A stretch of DNA of 64,000 bases from Chloroflexota bacterium (GCA_028875055.1 JAPPGG010000034.1:1-64000), one strand, 5' to 3'. Counted from the stretch's first letter, positions 35,589 through 44,922 are shown. Numbers and translations are program-made. Notes: a model not told the origin generated them from the sequence alone.

Positions 35589-35669
35589 GACAGAAATCCC
35601 TCTCAAAGTGGCAGGCGGGGCACCCTGCAGCTCGGCCTTTCCACCAGGTTTCCTATGGCGGGAGTCGGT

Positions 35670-37319
35670 ATGTCCACTGGTTCAATTGAGAAACAGGCAA
35701 CCTGGGAGCTATCCCTGGGCGAGTTCCTACACGCGGCGGTCAATCGCAATCCGGACAAGGTCTTTCTGCAGATCGTTGGGCAGCAGATTACCTACGGTGA
35801 GTTCTATTCCAGGGTCCGGCAAGCGGCAGCCATGTTTGCCAACCTGGGAGTGCAGCGGGGCGACCGCGTCTGCCTTTTCCTGCCCAACGTGCCTGAATTC
35901 CACTATTGCTGGTTTGGGCTGTCCCTGCTGGGAGCAATCAGCGTCCCGGTAAACGTGGCCTACAAGCGCGATGAGGCGGCATACATCTTCGACAACGCCG
36001 GAGCCACTGCGGTGGTTACCCACCGTTCCCTGGTGGACGTGGCCGAGGCGGCTTCCGCCATTTCCCCCACGGTGAAACATAAACTCCTGGCAACCACCGA
36101 GCTTGAATCCGAAGCTTCCCAGCCCCCGGGGGAACCACCCGCCACCGGATGGCTCAACCTGGGTGAACTATTGGCGGCGTCCGAAGAGCTGACCCACCTG
36201 CCCGAGGTTTCTACCCACGAGATTTCCATGCTCGTGTACACCTCCGGAACCACCGGCAATCCCAGGGGCGTCCAGGTCACCCACCTGATGTACGTAGCCG
36301 CCGGTCAGGGCTTTGCCCACTGGACCGAAGCCAGCGAAGCCGACCGTTTCTTCACCTGCCTTCCCTTCTTTCATGCCAACGCCCAGTACTACTCCACCAT
36401 GGGCTCCCTGGCGGCAGGCGCCACCCTGGTAGTGGCGGAGCGGTTCAGCGCGTCCCGATTCTGGGACCAGGTGCGGGAAGCCAACGCCACCGTCGTCAAC
36501 TTCATCGGCATGATGATGCCCGTTCTGGCCAAGCAGCCCGAATCCGAGCTGGACCGCCAGAATAACGTTCGCCTCTTCTACGGCTCACCGGCCTTCTCAC
36601 CCGATTTCCTTGAAGCCTTCAAGGAGCGTTTCGACACCGAAATCATCGTGGGCTTCGGAATGACCGAGACTTGCTACGGCTCCATCGAGAAGATCGGACA
36701 GCAGCGGCGGCCCAACTCCTCCGGCCAGCCCCGCTTGCACCCCGATTCGGGGTTCGTCAACCGCATCAGGATCGTGGACGACGACGGCAGACCGGTACCC
36801 TCGGGCCAACCCGGCGAAATCACCATCAGCAATCCGGCCGTCATGCCCGGCTACTGGCGCAACCAGGAACAGACGGACCTGGCCCTCAGGGAAGGCTGGC
36901 TTCACACGGGCGACCTGGGCTGGGCCGATGAAGAGGGGTTTCTCTACTTCGTGGACCGGAAAAAGGACGTTATCCGCCGGCGAGGAGAGAACATTTCATC
37001 CCAGGAAGTGGAGGACGCAATCAAGCGGCATCCCACAGTCCTGGACTGCGCGGTAATCGCGGTGCCCTCCGAGTTGGGCGAGGACGAAGTCAAGGCGTAC
37101 GTCACTCCCAGGCCGCCCGCTACGGTGGATCCGGAGACTATCGTTCGCTGGTGCGCGGAAAACCTGGCCTACTTCAAGGTGCCCCGCTACATCGAGGTAC
37201 GCGAGGAGATGCCCCGAACCCCCAGCCTGCGGGTGCGGAAGGACCTTCTCCGCCAGGAAAGGGAGGACCTGATCGAAGGCTGCTTCGACCGTGAAGCTGC
37301 CGGCATCCGGATCAGGTAG
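35670..37319 (+). CDS. AMP-dependent acyl-CoA synthetase (acyl-CoA ligase)
   Basis: ANL superfamily enzyme activating a carboxylic acid to its CoA thioester through an acyl-AMP. The P-loop-like motif MLVYTSGTTGNPRGVQVTH and the GFGMTETCYGS motif (A5) are intact, as are LHTGDLGWADEEGFLYFVDRKKDVIRRRGENIS (A7/A8 hinge) and the C-terminal lysine region near TPSLRVRKDLLRQ. The catalytic Lys of A10 is present as VRKDLLR, although the motif deviates from PKTxSGKI. 549 aa. Substrate not assignable; related to crotonobetaine/carnitine CoA ligases. The second ATG is used, as GGGAG precedes it. Confidence 0.88.
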   Translation: MSTGSIEKQATWELSLGEFLHAAVNRNPDKVFLQIVGQQITYGEFYSRVRQAAAMFANLGVQRGDRVCLFLPNVPEFHYCWFGLSLLGAISVPVNVAYKRDEAAYIFDNAGATAVVTHRSLVDVAEAASAISPTVKHKLLATTELESEASQPPGEPPATGWLNLGELLAASEELTHLPEVSTHEISMLVYTSGTTGNPRGVQVTHLMYVAAGQGFAHWTEASEADRFFTCLPFFHANAQYYSTMGSLAAGATLVVAERFSASRFWDQVREANATVVNFIGMMMPVLAKQPESELDRQNNVRLFYGSPAFSPDFLEAFKERFDTEIIVGFGMTETCYGSIEKIGQQRRPNSSGQPRLHPDSGFVNRIRIVDDDGRPVPSGQPGEITISNPAVMPGYWRNQEQTDLALREGWLHTGDLGWADEEGFLYFVDRKKDVIRRRGENISSQEVEDAIKRHPTVLDCAVIAVPSELGEDEVKAYVTPRPPATVDPETIVRWCAENLAYFKVPRYIEVREEMPRTPSLRVRKDLLRQEREDLIEGCFDREAAGIRIR

Positions 37320-37458
37320 CGCCGGCCCTGCCCCGAAATACAAGCCGAACGCACAGGTGTCCTAATCCCGCCATAAATCCGCTATAATCTGTGCAATTCC
37401 TGCGCAAGCAGAAACCAGCGCGAGAATCGCCGGTTGGCTCCTCGCCGGAGAGGATGGT

Positions 37459-37806
37459 ATGAACAAGATCGAAGCCATAATTCGACCCGAAAAACTCAAC
37501 GCCGTCAAAGACGCGCTGTCCGACGCGGGCTTGCCTGGCATTAACGTGGCCCAGGTAACGGGCCGCGGCGCCCAGCGGGGAATCGAGGTCGGCGGGCCAA
37601 GGGGTGTTGCCGGCAGCTACGTGGTGGACATGCTGCCCAAGGTGAAGCTGGAAACCGTGGTGCGGGACGAAGACACCCGGAAGGCCATCGACATCATCGT
37701 CGAAACTTCCAGGACCGGCAACATTGGCGACGGTAAAATCTTCATTACCCCCGTAGCCAACGCCATCCGCATCCGCACGGGAGAAGAGGGAGAAATCGCT
37801 CTCTAG
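37459..37806 (+). CDS. glnB: Nitrogen regulatory protein PII (GlnB/GlnK)
   Basis: Trimeric signal protein that senses 2-oxoglutarate and ATP/ADP. The fold is complete at 115 aa: KIEAIIRPEKLNAVKDALSD, the T-loop GRGAQRGIEVGGPRG...GSYVVDMLPKVKLETVV with a Tyr where E. coli GlnB has its uridylylated Tyr51, the B-loop TGNIGDGKIFITPV and the C-loop region RIRTGEEGE. A -10-like TATAAT at 37383-37388 lies about 70 bases upstream. No amtB or glnA is adjacent, so the target is unknown; GlnB versus GlnK cannot be separated. Confidence 0.93.
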   Translation: MNKIEAIIRPEKLNAVKDALSDAGLPGINVAQVTGRGAQRGIEVGGPRGVAGSYVVDMLPKVKLETVVRDEDTRKAIDIIVETSRTGNIGDGKIFITPVANAIRIRTGEEGEIAL

Positions 37807-37948
37807 CATTTGCCAATAATCCCTTTCCCGTTTTACCGGGCAGGGTCCCGAAGATTGAACGGATGGCCCCAAAACCATATTTGCGTGGCAGCCCGCCCTT
37901 ATCTCCGCTTCCCCTGGCGTGGGCCACGCGCCAACCCGGACAGTGAAA

Positions 37949-38443
37949 ATGGCCCAAGAAGAAAGACGATACTGGCTGTTCAAGTCTGAACCTGGCAACT
38001 ACTCCTTCCAGGACCTGCTGAGCGAAGAGGACCAGATCGCCGAATGGGACGGCGTTCGCAACTACCAGGTGCGAAACTATATGCGGGATGAAATGAAGAT
38101 CGGAGACGGCGTCCTCTTCTACCACAGCAGCGCCAAGCCCACCGCCGTCATGGGGACCGCCCGCATTGTGCGGGAAGCCTACCCCGACCACACCGCATGG
38201 GAGGTGGGCGCCAAGTATTACGATCCCAAGAGCGACCCCGACAACCCCACCTGGCTGATGGTGGACATCCAGGCAGACCAAACCTTCAGCCGCCCGGTAA
38301 CCCTTCAGGAAATAAAAGACAATCCCAACTTGCAGGGCATGATTGTGGTTAAACGTGGGGTGCGCATTTCCATCCAGCCCGTGGACAAAGCCGACTGGGA
38401 CGAAATCGTGGCCCTGGGCACCGGCGCCAAACCTGCCCCATAG
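37949..38443 (+). CDS. EVE domain-containing protein
   Basis: 164 aa. EVE domains are PUA-like folds that bind modified bases in DNA or RNA. RRYWLFKSEPGNYSFQDLL at the start, WDGVRNYQVRNYMRDEMKIGDGVLFYHSSAKPTAVMGTARIVREAYPD in the middle and the closing VVKRGVRISIQPVDKADWDEIVALG are all typical. The start at 37949 is favoured by family length; the frame could begin 10 codons earlier. It stands alone here; there is no restriction system around it. Confidence 0.92.
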   Translation: MAQEERRYWLFKSEPGNYSFQDLLSEEDQIAEWDGVRNYQVRNYMRDEMKIGDGVLFYHSSAKPTAVMGTARIVREAYPDHTAWEVGAKYYDPKSDPDNPTWLMVDIQADQTFSRPVTLQEIKDNPNLQGMIVVKRGVRISIQPVDKADWDEIVALGTGAKPAP

Positions 38444-38503
38444 ACCTGCCCGGTTCCCTTCGACCGCAATTCAGGGCGGTACCCAGTCTAAAACTGCGAA
38501 AAT

Positions 38504-38531
38504 AGCCCCGAGGCCACATGATCTCGGGGCT
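38504..38531. terminator. Bidirectional terminator hairpin
   Basis: AGCCCCGAG / CTCGGGGCT (9 bp, 10-nt loop) between two converging genes, with ATTTTCGCAGTTTT on the minus strand and a weak T-tract on the plus strand. Confidence 0.6.
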
Positions 38532-38565
38532 CCTCAGTTTCCAGTGTCCGCTTCGCTGGCTGCGG

Positions 38566-40245
38566 CTAAAGCGCTCCGTCGATGCTCACGTTAATTACCG
38601 AAGGCTTCCCGCTGTCAATTGCCTGCTCCAGGGCCGGACCCAGGTCAGACGGGTCCTCCACATTTCTTCCCGAAACCCCCATGGCCTCCGCCACCTCCGC
38701 CAGCGGCAGCGGGGTGGCAAAGTCCATCCCCACGTACTCGCTGTCGCGCTGGTTGTCTTCCAGCATTCCCCGCAGGTAAACGTCCATGTTCACCTTGAGT
38801 ATGCGGTAGGCCCGGTTGTTGCAGATAGCGTAGGTGACCGGTATGTTATACCGCGCCGCCGTCCACAGGGCCTGTACCGTGTACATGGATGCCCCGTCGC
38901 CTACCACCGCCACCACTGGGCGGTCAGGATTGGCCAGTTTGATGCCCAGCGCTCCAGGCATGGCCCAGCCCAGCGCGCCGCCCCTGATGGCGTAATAACT
39001 GCCCGGTACCGAAGGCTCCAAGGCCTGGAGCAGCGCCCCTCGGGAGGTAATCGCCTCGTCCGCTATCACTGCATTGTCCGGCAGCGCCTGCGCAAGCTCG
39101 TACATCATCCGGTCCACCGGCATGGGCCGGGTATCGGGCATGGACTGCATTCGGCCCAGGTATTCCTCCCTGGCCTGCCGCCTGGCCTCTCCCAGCGTCG
39201 CGGCGCGGGTGGCGGCGGCTTCCCGGGCCGAGGCGGTCATTTCCTGGTCCAGCGCGTCGGCCAGTTCAGCCAGTCCGGCCTTGGGGTCGCAGGGTATTCC
39301 CACGTTGGTGGGGTAGATTTTCTCAATTTCCTTCAGGTCATTGTCCATGTGCACCAGCTTGGTGGCCGGCGACAGGAATGGTTCAGATACGTACAGGAAA
39401 GAGGAGAATACGTTGGTACCCACCGCCAGCACCACATCCGCCTCTGCCAGCTGCCGACGGGTGGCGGAACTGTTGAGGTTCAGCATCCCCGCGTACTGCC
39501 CGTGGTTCAGGGGGAAGCTGATTTCCGAGTAGGTGTAGGAGCTGGCATATACCTTGGCGCCCAGTTGCTCCGCAACCCGCACCAGCTCGGCTCCGCCCCC
39601 GGACTGACCCACCCGGTCGCCAATCACCACAACGGGGTTCTCCGCCCTGGCCAGCAGTTCCACCGCGCTGCTGATCGCCGCCGGGTCAGGTCCCATCCGG
39701 TAGTAGCCCGGGGACGATGGCGTTATGTCAACGTCCACCTCCTCGTCCATCGTGTCCCACGGGAATGACAGGAACACGGGACCAACGGGTGGCGTCATCG
39801 CCTCCTTGAAGGCCCGCCGCACCGCCATCGGGATGTTCTCGGCCTGGGGTATTTCCGCGCTCCACTTGGTGAACTGCTGCGTCATCTCCACCAGGTCGCC
39901 CGAAAGCACTGGATCGCTTAGCAGCATTCTCGTGTCCGAGTTCCCCGCGGTCAGCACCAGGGGAGTCCCTCCCCGGTAGGCGTTATACAGCGCGCTGATA
40001 CCGTTGGCGAGGCCCCCGGCAATGTGGATGTTGGCGAAGGCGGGCTTCCCCGTTGCGCGGGCGTATCCGTCCGCCATACCCACGGCGGTCCCTTCCTGCA
40101 AGGCCTGGATGTATTGCAGGTTAGGATAGTCCTGGAGGACGTCCAGGAAGGGTGTTTCACTGGTTCCAGGATTGCCGAATATGTACTCAACGCCCTCCGC
40201 TGCCAGCATCCTGGCCAGGGCTTCCTTACCGGTCATTCGCGCCAT
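38566..40245 (-). CDS. Thiamine-diphosphate-dependent enzyme (benzoylformate decarboxylase/acetolactate synthase type)
   Basis: Three-domain ThDP enzyme of 559 aa. The catalytic Glu lies in QALQEGTAVGMADGYARATG, the ThDP-binding motif is VVGDGASMYTVQALWTAARYNIPVTYAICNN, and IFGNPGTSETPFLDVL at the N-terminus is like benzoylformate decarboxylase. It is complete and lacks the acetolactate synthase regulatory partner. Its substrate is a 2-oxo acid, not assignable further. It precedes a VOC protein and a hydrolase on the same strand, suggesting a small catabolic set. Confidence 0.85.
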   Translation of the reverse strand: MARMTGKEALARMLAAEGVEYIFGNPGTSETPFLDVLQDYPNLQYIQALQEGTAVGMADGYARATGKPAFANIHIAGGLANGISALYNAYRGGTPLVLTAGNSDTRMLLSDPVLSGDLVEMTQQFTKWSAEIPQAENIPMAVRRAFKEAMTPPVGPVFLSFPWDTMDEEVDVDITPSSPGYYRMGPDPAAISSAVELLARAENPVVVIGDRVGQSGGGAELVRVAEQLGAKVYASSYTYSEISFPLNHGQYAGMLNLNSSATRRQLAEADVVLAVGTNVFSSFLYVSEPFLSPATKLVHMDNDLKEIEKIYPTNVGIPCDPKAGLAELADALDQEMTASAREAAATRAATLGEARRQAREEYLGRMQSMPDTRPMPVDRMMYELAQALPDNAVIADEAITSRGALLQALEPSVPGSYYAIRGGALGWAMPGALGIKLANPDRPVVAVVGDGASMYTVQALWTAARYNIPVTYAICNNRAYRILKVNMDVYLRGMLEDNQRDSEYVGMDFATPLPLAEVAEAMGVSGRNVEDPSDLGPALEQAIDSGKPSVINVSIDGAL

Positions 40246-40341
40246 TTCTTCAAGTCCTCAATAGAATTCGGGGCTGCAGGTTCCCGTGCCGTTCCTTGCC
40301 GCCGGTAGTCCCGCCATCGCGGTGGCTCATTGGCTGATTCC

Positions 40342-40749
40342 CTACAGGTAGATCATCCACTCCAGGAGATTGTCGTCCGGGTCTCGGGCGTACAGGCTGA
40401 CTGCCGGCAGACCACCTCCGGCCCGCGCTCCCTTTCGGGGTCCCGGTCCCCGGATGACTTCCACTTCGGCCGCAGCCAGCATCTGCTGGCACTCCTCGGC
40501 CGTACCGTCCCACACGAAGCAAATATCGGTACATCCGGGAACGGCGGTGTTACCCCGCAGGGTGGCGGTGTAGCCTTCCGGATGAACGTTTATTTTGGAA
40601 TCGCCAATTTGTATGGAAAAGATTCCAACCTCGCCGTTGCGCCACTTGTCCTCGTCGTTAATGGTAAAGCCAAGCCGCTTGTAGAACTCCATTAGCTTTT
40701 CGGCATTGGCCGTTGGCATGGCGATGTGGTCAATTGCTGTAGTAGCCAT
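40342..40749 (-). CDS. VOC (glyoxalase/extradiol dioxygenase) superfamily protein
   Basis: 135-residue single-chain metal-binding fold. DHIAMPTANAEKLMEFYKRLGF begins the first beta-alpha-beta unit and ARDPDDNLLEWMIY ends the second; His in DHIAM and Glu in LLEWM are the usual metal ligands. SD GAGGA precedes the ATG. Role (lyase, dioxygenase, resistance) unknown; the neighbours, a hydrolase upstream and a ThDP enzyme downstream, suggest degradation of a small organic compound. Confidence 0.88.
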   Translation of the reverse strand: MATTAIDHIAMPTANAEKLMEFYKRLGFTINDEDKWRNGEVGIFSIQIGDSKINVHPEGYTATLRGNTAVPGCTDICFVWDGTAEECQQMLAAAEVEVIRGPGPRKGARAGGGLPAVSLYARDPDDNLLEWMIYL

Positions 40750-40807
40750 GAGAAAGTCCTCTAAATCGTGTTGGGTGTACCAATCGAGTTCCAGGACGGG
40801 TCGGGAG

Positions 40808-41635
40808 CTATATGCTCAGCTGTGCCGCCGTCTCTGCCAGGAATTCCTCGATCAGCCCCCGGGTTCTCCGGGCTTCGATCGTCAGCAGGCCGTGTTCAGC
40901 CCCGGGAATTACGTGAAACACGGAGCCCGCGATGCCCTGGTGCAGCTGGAGGCCGCAGGCAATGTCAATCCGGCTGTCGGCGTCGCCATGGACTATCATG
41001 CTCGGCATGGTCAGTTCGCGCAGCCTGGATTCCAGCGAGTCCCGTATGTCCAAGTAGCTCTGGATGGTGTTTACGATGCCGTCAAACTGCTCCAGGTTAA
41101 TGGCCTTGAGCCTGGCAAACTGTGCCGGGTCGGATTCCCTCATGCCGGGCCAGCGGGAATTCAGTCCCGCCTCCACCGCCGCATCCTTACCCTTGTCCGC
41201 CAACGCCTGTTTTATCTCGTCCAGCTCCCGCTGCCGCACCTCCCGCTCCGACTCTTGTACGTAGGTCATCGTGTTAATCAGCAGCAAGGAAAGGGTGCGC
41301 TCCGGATATTCCAGGGCGAATTGCAGCGCGATGGGCCCGCCGGCCGAGGAACCCAGAATGTGGGCCGGACCCACTCCCAGGTGGTCCAGCAGCAACCGCA
41401 GGTCTTCCGCGTAGTTGGGGATCGAATATCCGTCCGACGGGGTTTCGGACCGCCCCGCGGCCCTCCGGTCATAGGAAATCACCTGGAAGCTGCCCGCCAA
41501 CGCTTCGGCGTGGTGTTCCATGGTCTGGGCGCACCCTTCACCGCCGCCCAGTCCCCCATGAATCATCACCAGTGGCTGGCCGGACCCGTGGGTCTCATAG
41601 TACATCCTGAAACCGTTTATCACTGCTTCGGGCAC
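40808..41635 (-). CDS. Alpha/beta hydrolase
   Basis: 275 aa. The oxyanion motif is MIHGGLGGGEG, the nucleophile elbow ILGSSAGGPIALQFA, with the acid in IVHGDADSRIDI and His in PGAEHGLLT completing the triad. The GTG start at 41635 follows GGGGAGGG. It heads a minus-strand run with the VOC protein and the ThDP enzyme. The substrate, probably an ester or C-C hydrolysis product, is unknown. Confidence 0.88.
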   Translation of the reverse strand: MPEAVINGFRMYYETHGSGQPLVMIHGGLGGGEGCAQTMEHHAEALAGSFQVISYDRRAAGRSETPSDGYSIPNYAEDLRLLLDHLGVGPAHILGSSAGGPIALQFALEYPERTLSLLLINTMTYVQESEREVRQRELDEIKQALADKGKDAAVEAGLNSRWPGMRESDPAQFARLKAINLEQFDGIVNTIQSYLDIRDSLESRLRELTMPSMIVHGDADSRIDIACGLQLHQGIAGSVFHVIPGAEHGLLTIEARRTRGLIEEFLAETAAQLSI

Positions 41636-41781
41636 TGCTCCCTCCCCTTCAAACAATGGGTCGCCGATACCTGATCGGCAACCTGAGGAATCCTGTTGGG
41701 CCTGCGGGCAGGGGCTGCCACCCCGGCCAAGCCCATATTAGACCCTGCCCAATGTCGTGGCAAGCAAAGACCATCTGCTGC

Positions 41782-41817
41782 CAGGGCAATCGCGCCTAAA
41801 CGGACGCGATTGCCCTG
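41782..41817. repeat. MITE-like element, copy 3 (minimal)
   Basis: A perfect 13-bp inverted repeat, CAGGGCAATCGCG and CGCGATTGCCCTG, with only 10 bases between. It has the same ends as the larger elements in this window, so it looks like a deletion derivative. The rest of the approximately 300-base gap (41657-41953) shows no gene. Confidence 0.7.
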
Positions 41818-41953
41818 TGTGACGAGGCTGGCAGGGAAATCCAGCCAACTCTGAGCCCTGACTCGCCGGCGGTTTCGGTTGACAGTACATTTAGGGCTGA
41901 CTTAATCTGAATCTCCGTCCAGACGAGCATTCGAACTTGAAGCGCGGTGTATT

Positions 41954-42409
41954 TTGCCCACCTCTTCGCGGAAATCTCTCGCCCCGGTGGACCCCAGGAG
42001 GCTCCGGCTGAACGACCCTGATGGCTCCTCCGGAACCCTGCTCGGCATGCGCTGCCTCAATTGCGAGGTTTGCGTTTTTGGCGAAGCCATATTCTGCCAG
42101 GCCTGTTCATCGGACAACCTTGAATCGGTGGACTTGAGCAGTTGCGGCATCCTATACAGTTACACCATTGTCCGGGTGCCGCCCGATGGTTGGCCCGGTC
42201 CCGTACCCTATGTCCTCGGGGAGGTGGAATTGCCCGAGGGGCCCCACGTCCTTGCCGAAGTCATTGACATTGACCATGCGGACCTTCAGGTAGGACTGGA
42301 GGTCCGGCTGGCGCTGGAACCGGTACAGGCCGGTGAGTCCGGCCCGACACTGATGGTTTACAAGTGGGCGCCCTCGGCCGTCCCGCCGGCGCTCCCGCAG
42401 GAGGGTTAG
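41954..42409 (+). CDS. DUF35 zinc-ribbon OB-fold protein
   Basis: 151 aa. A zinc ribbon (CLNCEVCVFGEAIFCQACSS, four useful cysteines) is followed by an OB-like fold (GILYSYTIVRVPPDGWPGPVPYVLGEVELPEGPHVLAEV). DUF35 proteins sit next to SCP-x type thiolases and work with them in acyl-CoA binding. The thiolase follows two bases downstream. The TTG start gives the N-terminal helix typical of the family; no strong SD, so it is uncertain. Confidence 0.85.
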   Translation: MPTSSRKSLAPVDPRRLRLNDPDGSSGTLLGMRCLNCEVCVFGEAIFCQACSSDNLESVDLSSCGILYSYTIVRVPPDGWPGPVPYVLGEVELPEGPHVLAEVIDIDHADLQVGLEVRLALEPVQAGESGPTLMVYKWAPSAVPPALPQEG

Positions 42410-42411
42410 CC

Positions 42412-43566
42412 GTGACCCAGTTCAAACCCAACCGCGAGGTGATGGTGGTAGGCGTCGGCCTTCACCCCTTTGGCCGTTTTCGCGGCAAAGACCTGGCCAC
42501 CCTGGCCCGGGAGGCCGTACTGGAGGCCCTGAAGGACTGCGGAGTCCGCTGGCGCGACATTCCCGTAGCCTATTTTGGCCATGTCTATTACCAGGGTATG
42601 TCCGTCGGAGAAACGGCCCTGGCCAGCCTGGGCCTGACGGGAATCCCCATAGTAAACGTGGAAAACGCCTGCTCCAGCGGCTCCACTGCCTTCTGGCAGG
42701 CCTACTGGGGCATCACATCCGGGGTTTTCGATCTTGCCCTGGCCTTTGGGGCTGAGAAAGTGCCCGGCGGACCCGTCACCGTCACCGCTGCCGACAGTCC
42801 GGAAAGGTTCATCGGAGGCGACCACATGATGGCCGGCTATGCCCTGCGCATGCGCCGCTACATGGAGGAGACCGGCGCTCCTCCTTCCGCCCTGGCCCAG
42901 GTATCCGTCAAGGCGCGGCAGAATGCCGCCCTGAATCCCTATGCCCACCGCAGGGAGACCTTTACCGTGGAGGACGTTCTGTCTTCCCGGCCCATCGCCG
43001 ACCCGCTGACCCTCTACCAGTGCTGCCCCACCAGCGAAGGCTCAGCCGCCACCGTGCTCTGCGCCAGGGACGCCCTGGGCAGCTATGGACTGGATGAATC
43101 TCGGGCCATCAGGGTGATCGCCGCTTCCCTGACCTCCGGCAACTACAACGGGCGTGGCAGCGACCACTCAGCCTTCAGCCCCTATCGCACCGAACCGGCT
43201 GCCCTTGCGGCCTACGAAATGAGCGGCGTGGGACCCGAGGACGTGGACCTGGTCCAGGTCCACGACGCGGCCACCATCGGGGAGCTTCAGCAGATCGAGT
43301 CCCTGCAGTTGACGCCGAAAGGAGAGGCCTGGCGGGCCACGGTGGAGGGCCGCACCGCCCTGACCGGGGATATTCCCGTAAACACCGATGGCGGCTTGCT
43401 GGCCATGGGCCATCCCTTTGGGGCCACCGGCATCCGAATGGTCCACGAAACGGTAACCCAGCTGCGTGGCGAGGCCGGAGCCCGGCAGGTCAACAACCCC
43501 AGGGTGGGTGTGGCCCAATGCTCCGGCGCCGGCGACGTGACTACGGTCCAGATATTCGCCAGGTAG
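42412..43566 (+). CDS. Thiolase (SCP-x/acetyl-CoA acetyltransferase-like)
   Basis: 384 aa. The nucleophile cysteine is in VNVENACSSGSTAF, the HPFGATG motif in GGLLAMGHPFGATGIRMVHE, and the C-terminal Cys in AQCSGAGDVTTVQIF. It resembles lipid-transfer/thiolase proteins that pair with DUF35. GTG at 42412 follows GGAGGG, two bases past the DUF35 stop, so they form an operon. The biological substrate is unknown: fatty acid, sterol or short acyl-CoA. Confidence 0.9.
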   Translation: MTQFKPNREVMVVGVGLHPFGRFRGKDLATLAREAVLEALKDCGVRWRDIPVAYFGHVYYQGMSVGETALASLGLTGIPIVNVENACSSGSTAFWQAYWGITSGVFDLALAFGAEKVPGGPVTVTAADSPERFIGGDHMMAGYALRMRRYMEETGAPPSALAQVSVKARQNAALNPYAHRRETFTVEDVLSSRPIADPLTLYQCCPTSEGSAATVLCARDALGSYGLDESRAIRVIAASLTSGNYNGRGSDHSAFSPYRTEPAALAAYEMSGVGPEDVDLVQVHDAATIGELQQIESLQLTPKGEAWRATVEGRTALTGDIPVNTDGGLLAMGHPFGATGIRMVHETVTQLRGEAGARQVNNPRVGVAQCSGAGDVTTVQIFAR

Positions 43567-43650
43567 GCGAGTATCGTTTTACGGTTTGTGGCGGCAGGTC
43601 AATATGGGTAACCATCTGAATGGGATACCCAGCGCTTATCGGGAATCAAC

Positions 43651-43938
43651 ATGCCAGCCTTCTTAATTCTGGCCGCAATGAAGGGTCGCTTCATCTCCCA
43701 GCACGGGAACCACTACGACAACTTCCAGATGATGGGCTACGCGGTTGCCGAAACCCCGAACCAGGCGGTCACCAACTTCTTCGACCAGCCGCCCTACCCC
43801 ATTCGCTGGGAGGACGTGGAGTACCTGTGGGCCGAGCAGCTTGCGGAGGCCTTCCACACCGGCCACCACGGCGAGTACGAACGGGTGTACGTGGACTCGC
43901 TGCGCCGCCGGTGGGAGTCCTCCGGCCCCGACGCCTGA
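43651..43938 (+). CDS. Hypothetical protein, 95 aa
   Basis: Small soluble protein with RFISQHGNHYDNFQMMGYAVAETPNQAVTNFF and a charged C-terminal helix (LAEAFHTGHHGEYERVYVDSLRRRWE). The composition looks coding (ordered codon use, clear helices), but I recognise no family. The ATG at 43651 is the longest start; an internal one lies nine codons later. It converges closely with the aldolase gene. Confidence 0.55.
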   Translation: MPAFLILAAMKGRFISQHGNHYDNFQMMGYAVAETPNQAVTNFFDQPPYPIRWEDVEYLWAEQLAEAFHTGHHGEYERVYVDSLRRRWESSGPDA

Positions 43939-43949
43939 TTAACCCTTCC

Positions 43950-44732
43950 CTAACCCTCGCCGGCCACTTCCCGCAGGGCGGCGAATTCCCTTCGGTAAGC
44001 CTCGGCCAGCGTGCGGCGGTCGGTGGTGTGCAGCACGAATCGGGCGCCCTGCCGCACCCAGTGCGCCGACAGGTCCGCCGTCTGGTGGTGGACCAGGGTC
44101 GGAATGCCATGGGCCTCGGAGGTGTCGATGACCTTCTTCACGATGTCCTGGTACTCGGGCCGGTCGTACTGGTCCGGAAACCCTACTGAAATGCTCATAT
44201 CGTTGGGCCCCACGAATATGCCGTCAATGCCCGGCACCTGGAGGATCGCCTCCAGGTTGTTCACCGCCTCGACGCTCTCAATGCCGATAATGGCCACCGT
44301 GTTCCTGTTGCGGTTCTCCAGGTAAGCGCGGGTGGCGTCACTGACATGCTCGCCCGATTCCATCAGCGAGCGAACCGCCTCTCCCTTGAGGGGCCTCCAC
44401 TTGGCCGCTCCAATAACTTCCCTGACCTCTTCCACCGTTTCGCAGTAGGGCGCGAGGATGCCCTGGGCCCCGGCATCCAGCGCCATGGTCACGTAATGGG
44501 ACGTCGGTATGGGAATCCGCACTATGGGCACCACCGGAGAGTTGGCGAAGGCCGCCAGGTAGTCCGCCATCTCAGCCCGGCTCCTCGGCCCATGCTCCGT
44601 ATCTATAACCACGTAGTCCAGCCCAATCCCGCCCAGGGCCTCCACCCAGCGCGGGTTGCGCCCGTGGGTAATCATGCTCCCGTAAACCCGGCCTCCGCCA
44701 GCCAGGGTCGCCTTCAATTCCGCTCCGTTCAT
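43950..44732 (-). CDS. HpcH/HpaI aldolase/citrate lyase family protein
   Basis: Class II (metal-dependent) pyruvate aldolase type. The metal and pyruvate residues are in the usual blocks: GLDYVVIDTEHGPRSRAEM, VVPIVRIPIPTSHYVTMALDAGAQGILAPYCETVEEV, IGIESVEAVNNLEAILQVPGIDGIFVGPNDMSISVG (Glu and Asp ligands). 260 aa is typical. It forms or cleaves 4-hydroxy-2-oxoacids. SD GGAGG is correctly placed. Confidence 0.92.
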   Translation of the reverse strand: MNGAELKATLAGGGRVYGSMITHGRNPRWVEALGGIGLDYVVIDTEHGPRSRAEMADYLAAFANSPVVPIVRIPIPTSHYVTMALDAGAQGILAPYCETVEEVREVIGAAKWRPLKGEAVRSLMESGEHVSDATRAYLENRNRNTVAIIGIESVEAVNNLEAILQVPGIDGIFVGPNDMSISVGFPDQYDRPEYQDIVKKVIDTSEAHGIPTLVHHQTADLSAHWVRQGARFVLHTTDRRTLAEAYRREFAALREVAGEG

Positions 44733-44863
44733 CAGGTCCTCCGGTCAATTCTGGACTGCCTGGGGGCCCAGGGGTATCACACTTCCGGTTGACGTTGCCT
44801 GAAGCAACCCTCGGGTCCCGGCCTGCAAAGTATAGCACCGGGTGTCGGACCCGCGGACCTTGC

Positions 44864-44869
44864 TATAAT
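44864..44869 (+). promoter_or_regulatory. -10-like hexamer ahead of the RNase D gene
   Basis: TATAAT, about 55 bases before the TTG start. No good -35 was found at the expected distance, so this is a weak call. Confidence 0.35.
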
Positions 44870-44922
44870 CCAACCGACAATCCAATCGACGACGGGAATC
44901 TGCGAATCGACGGGGGCTCTGC

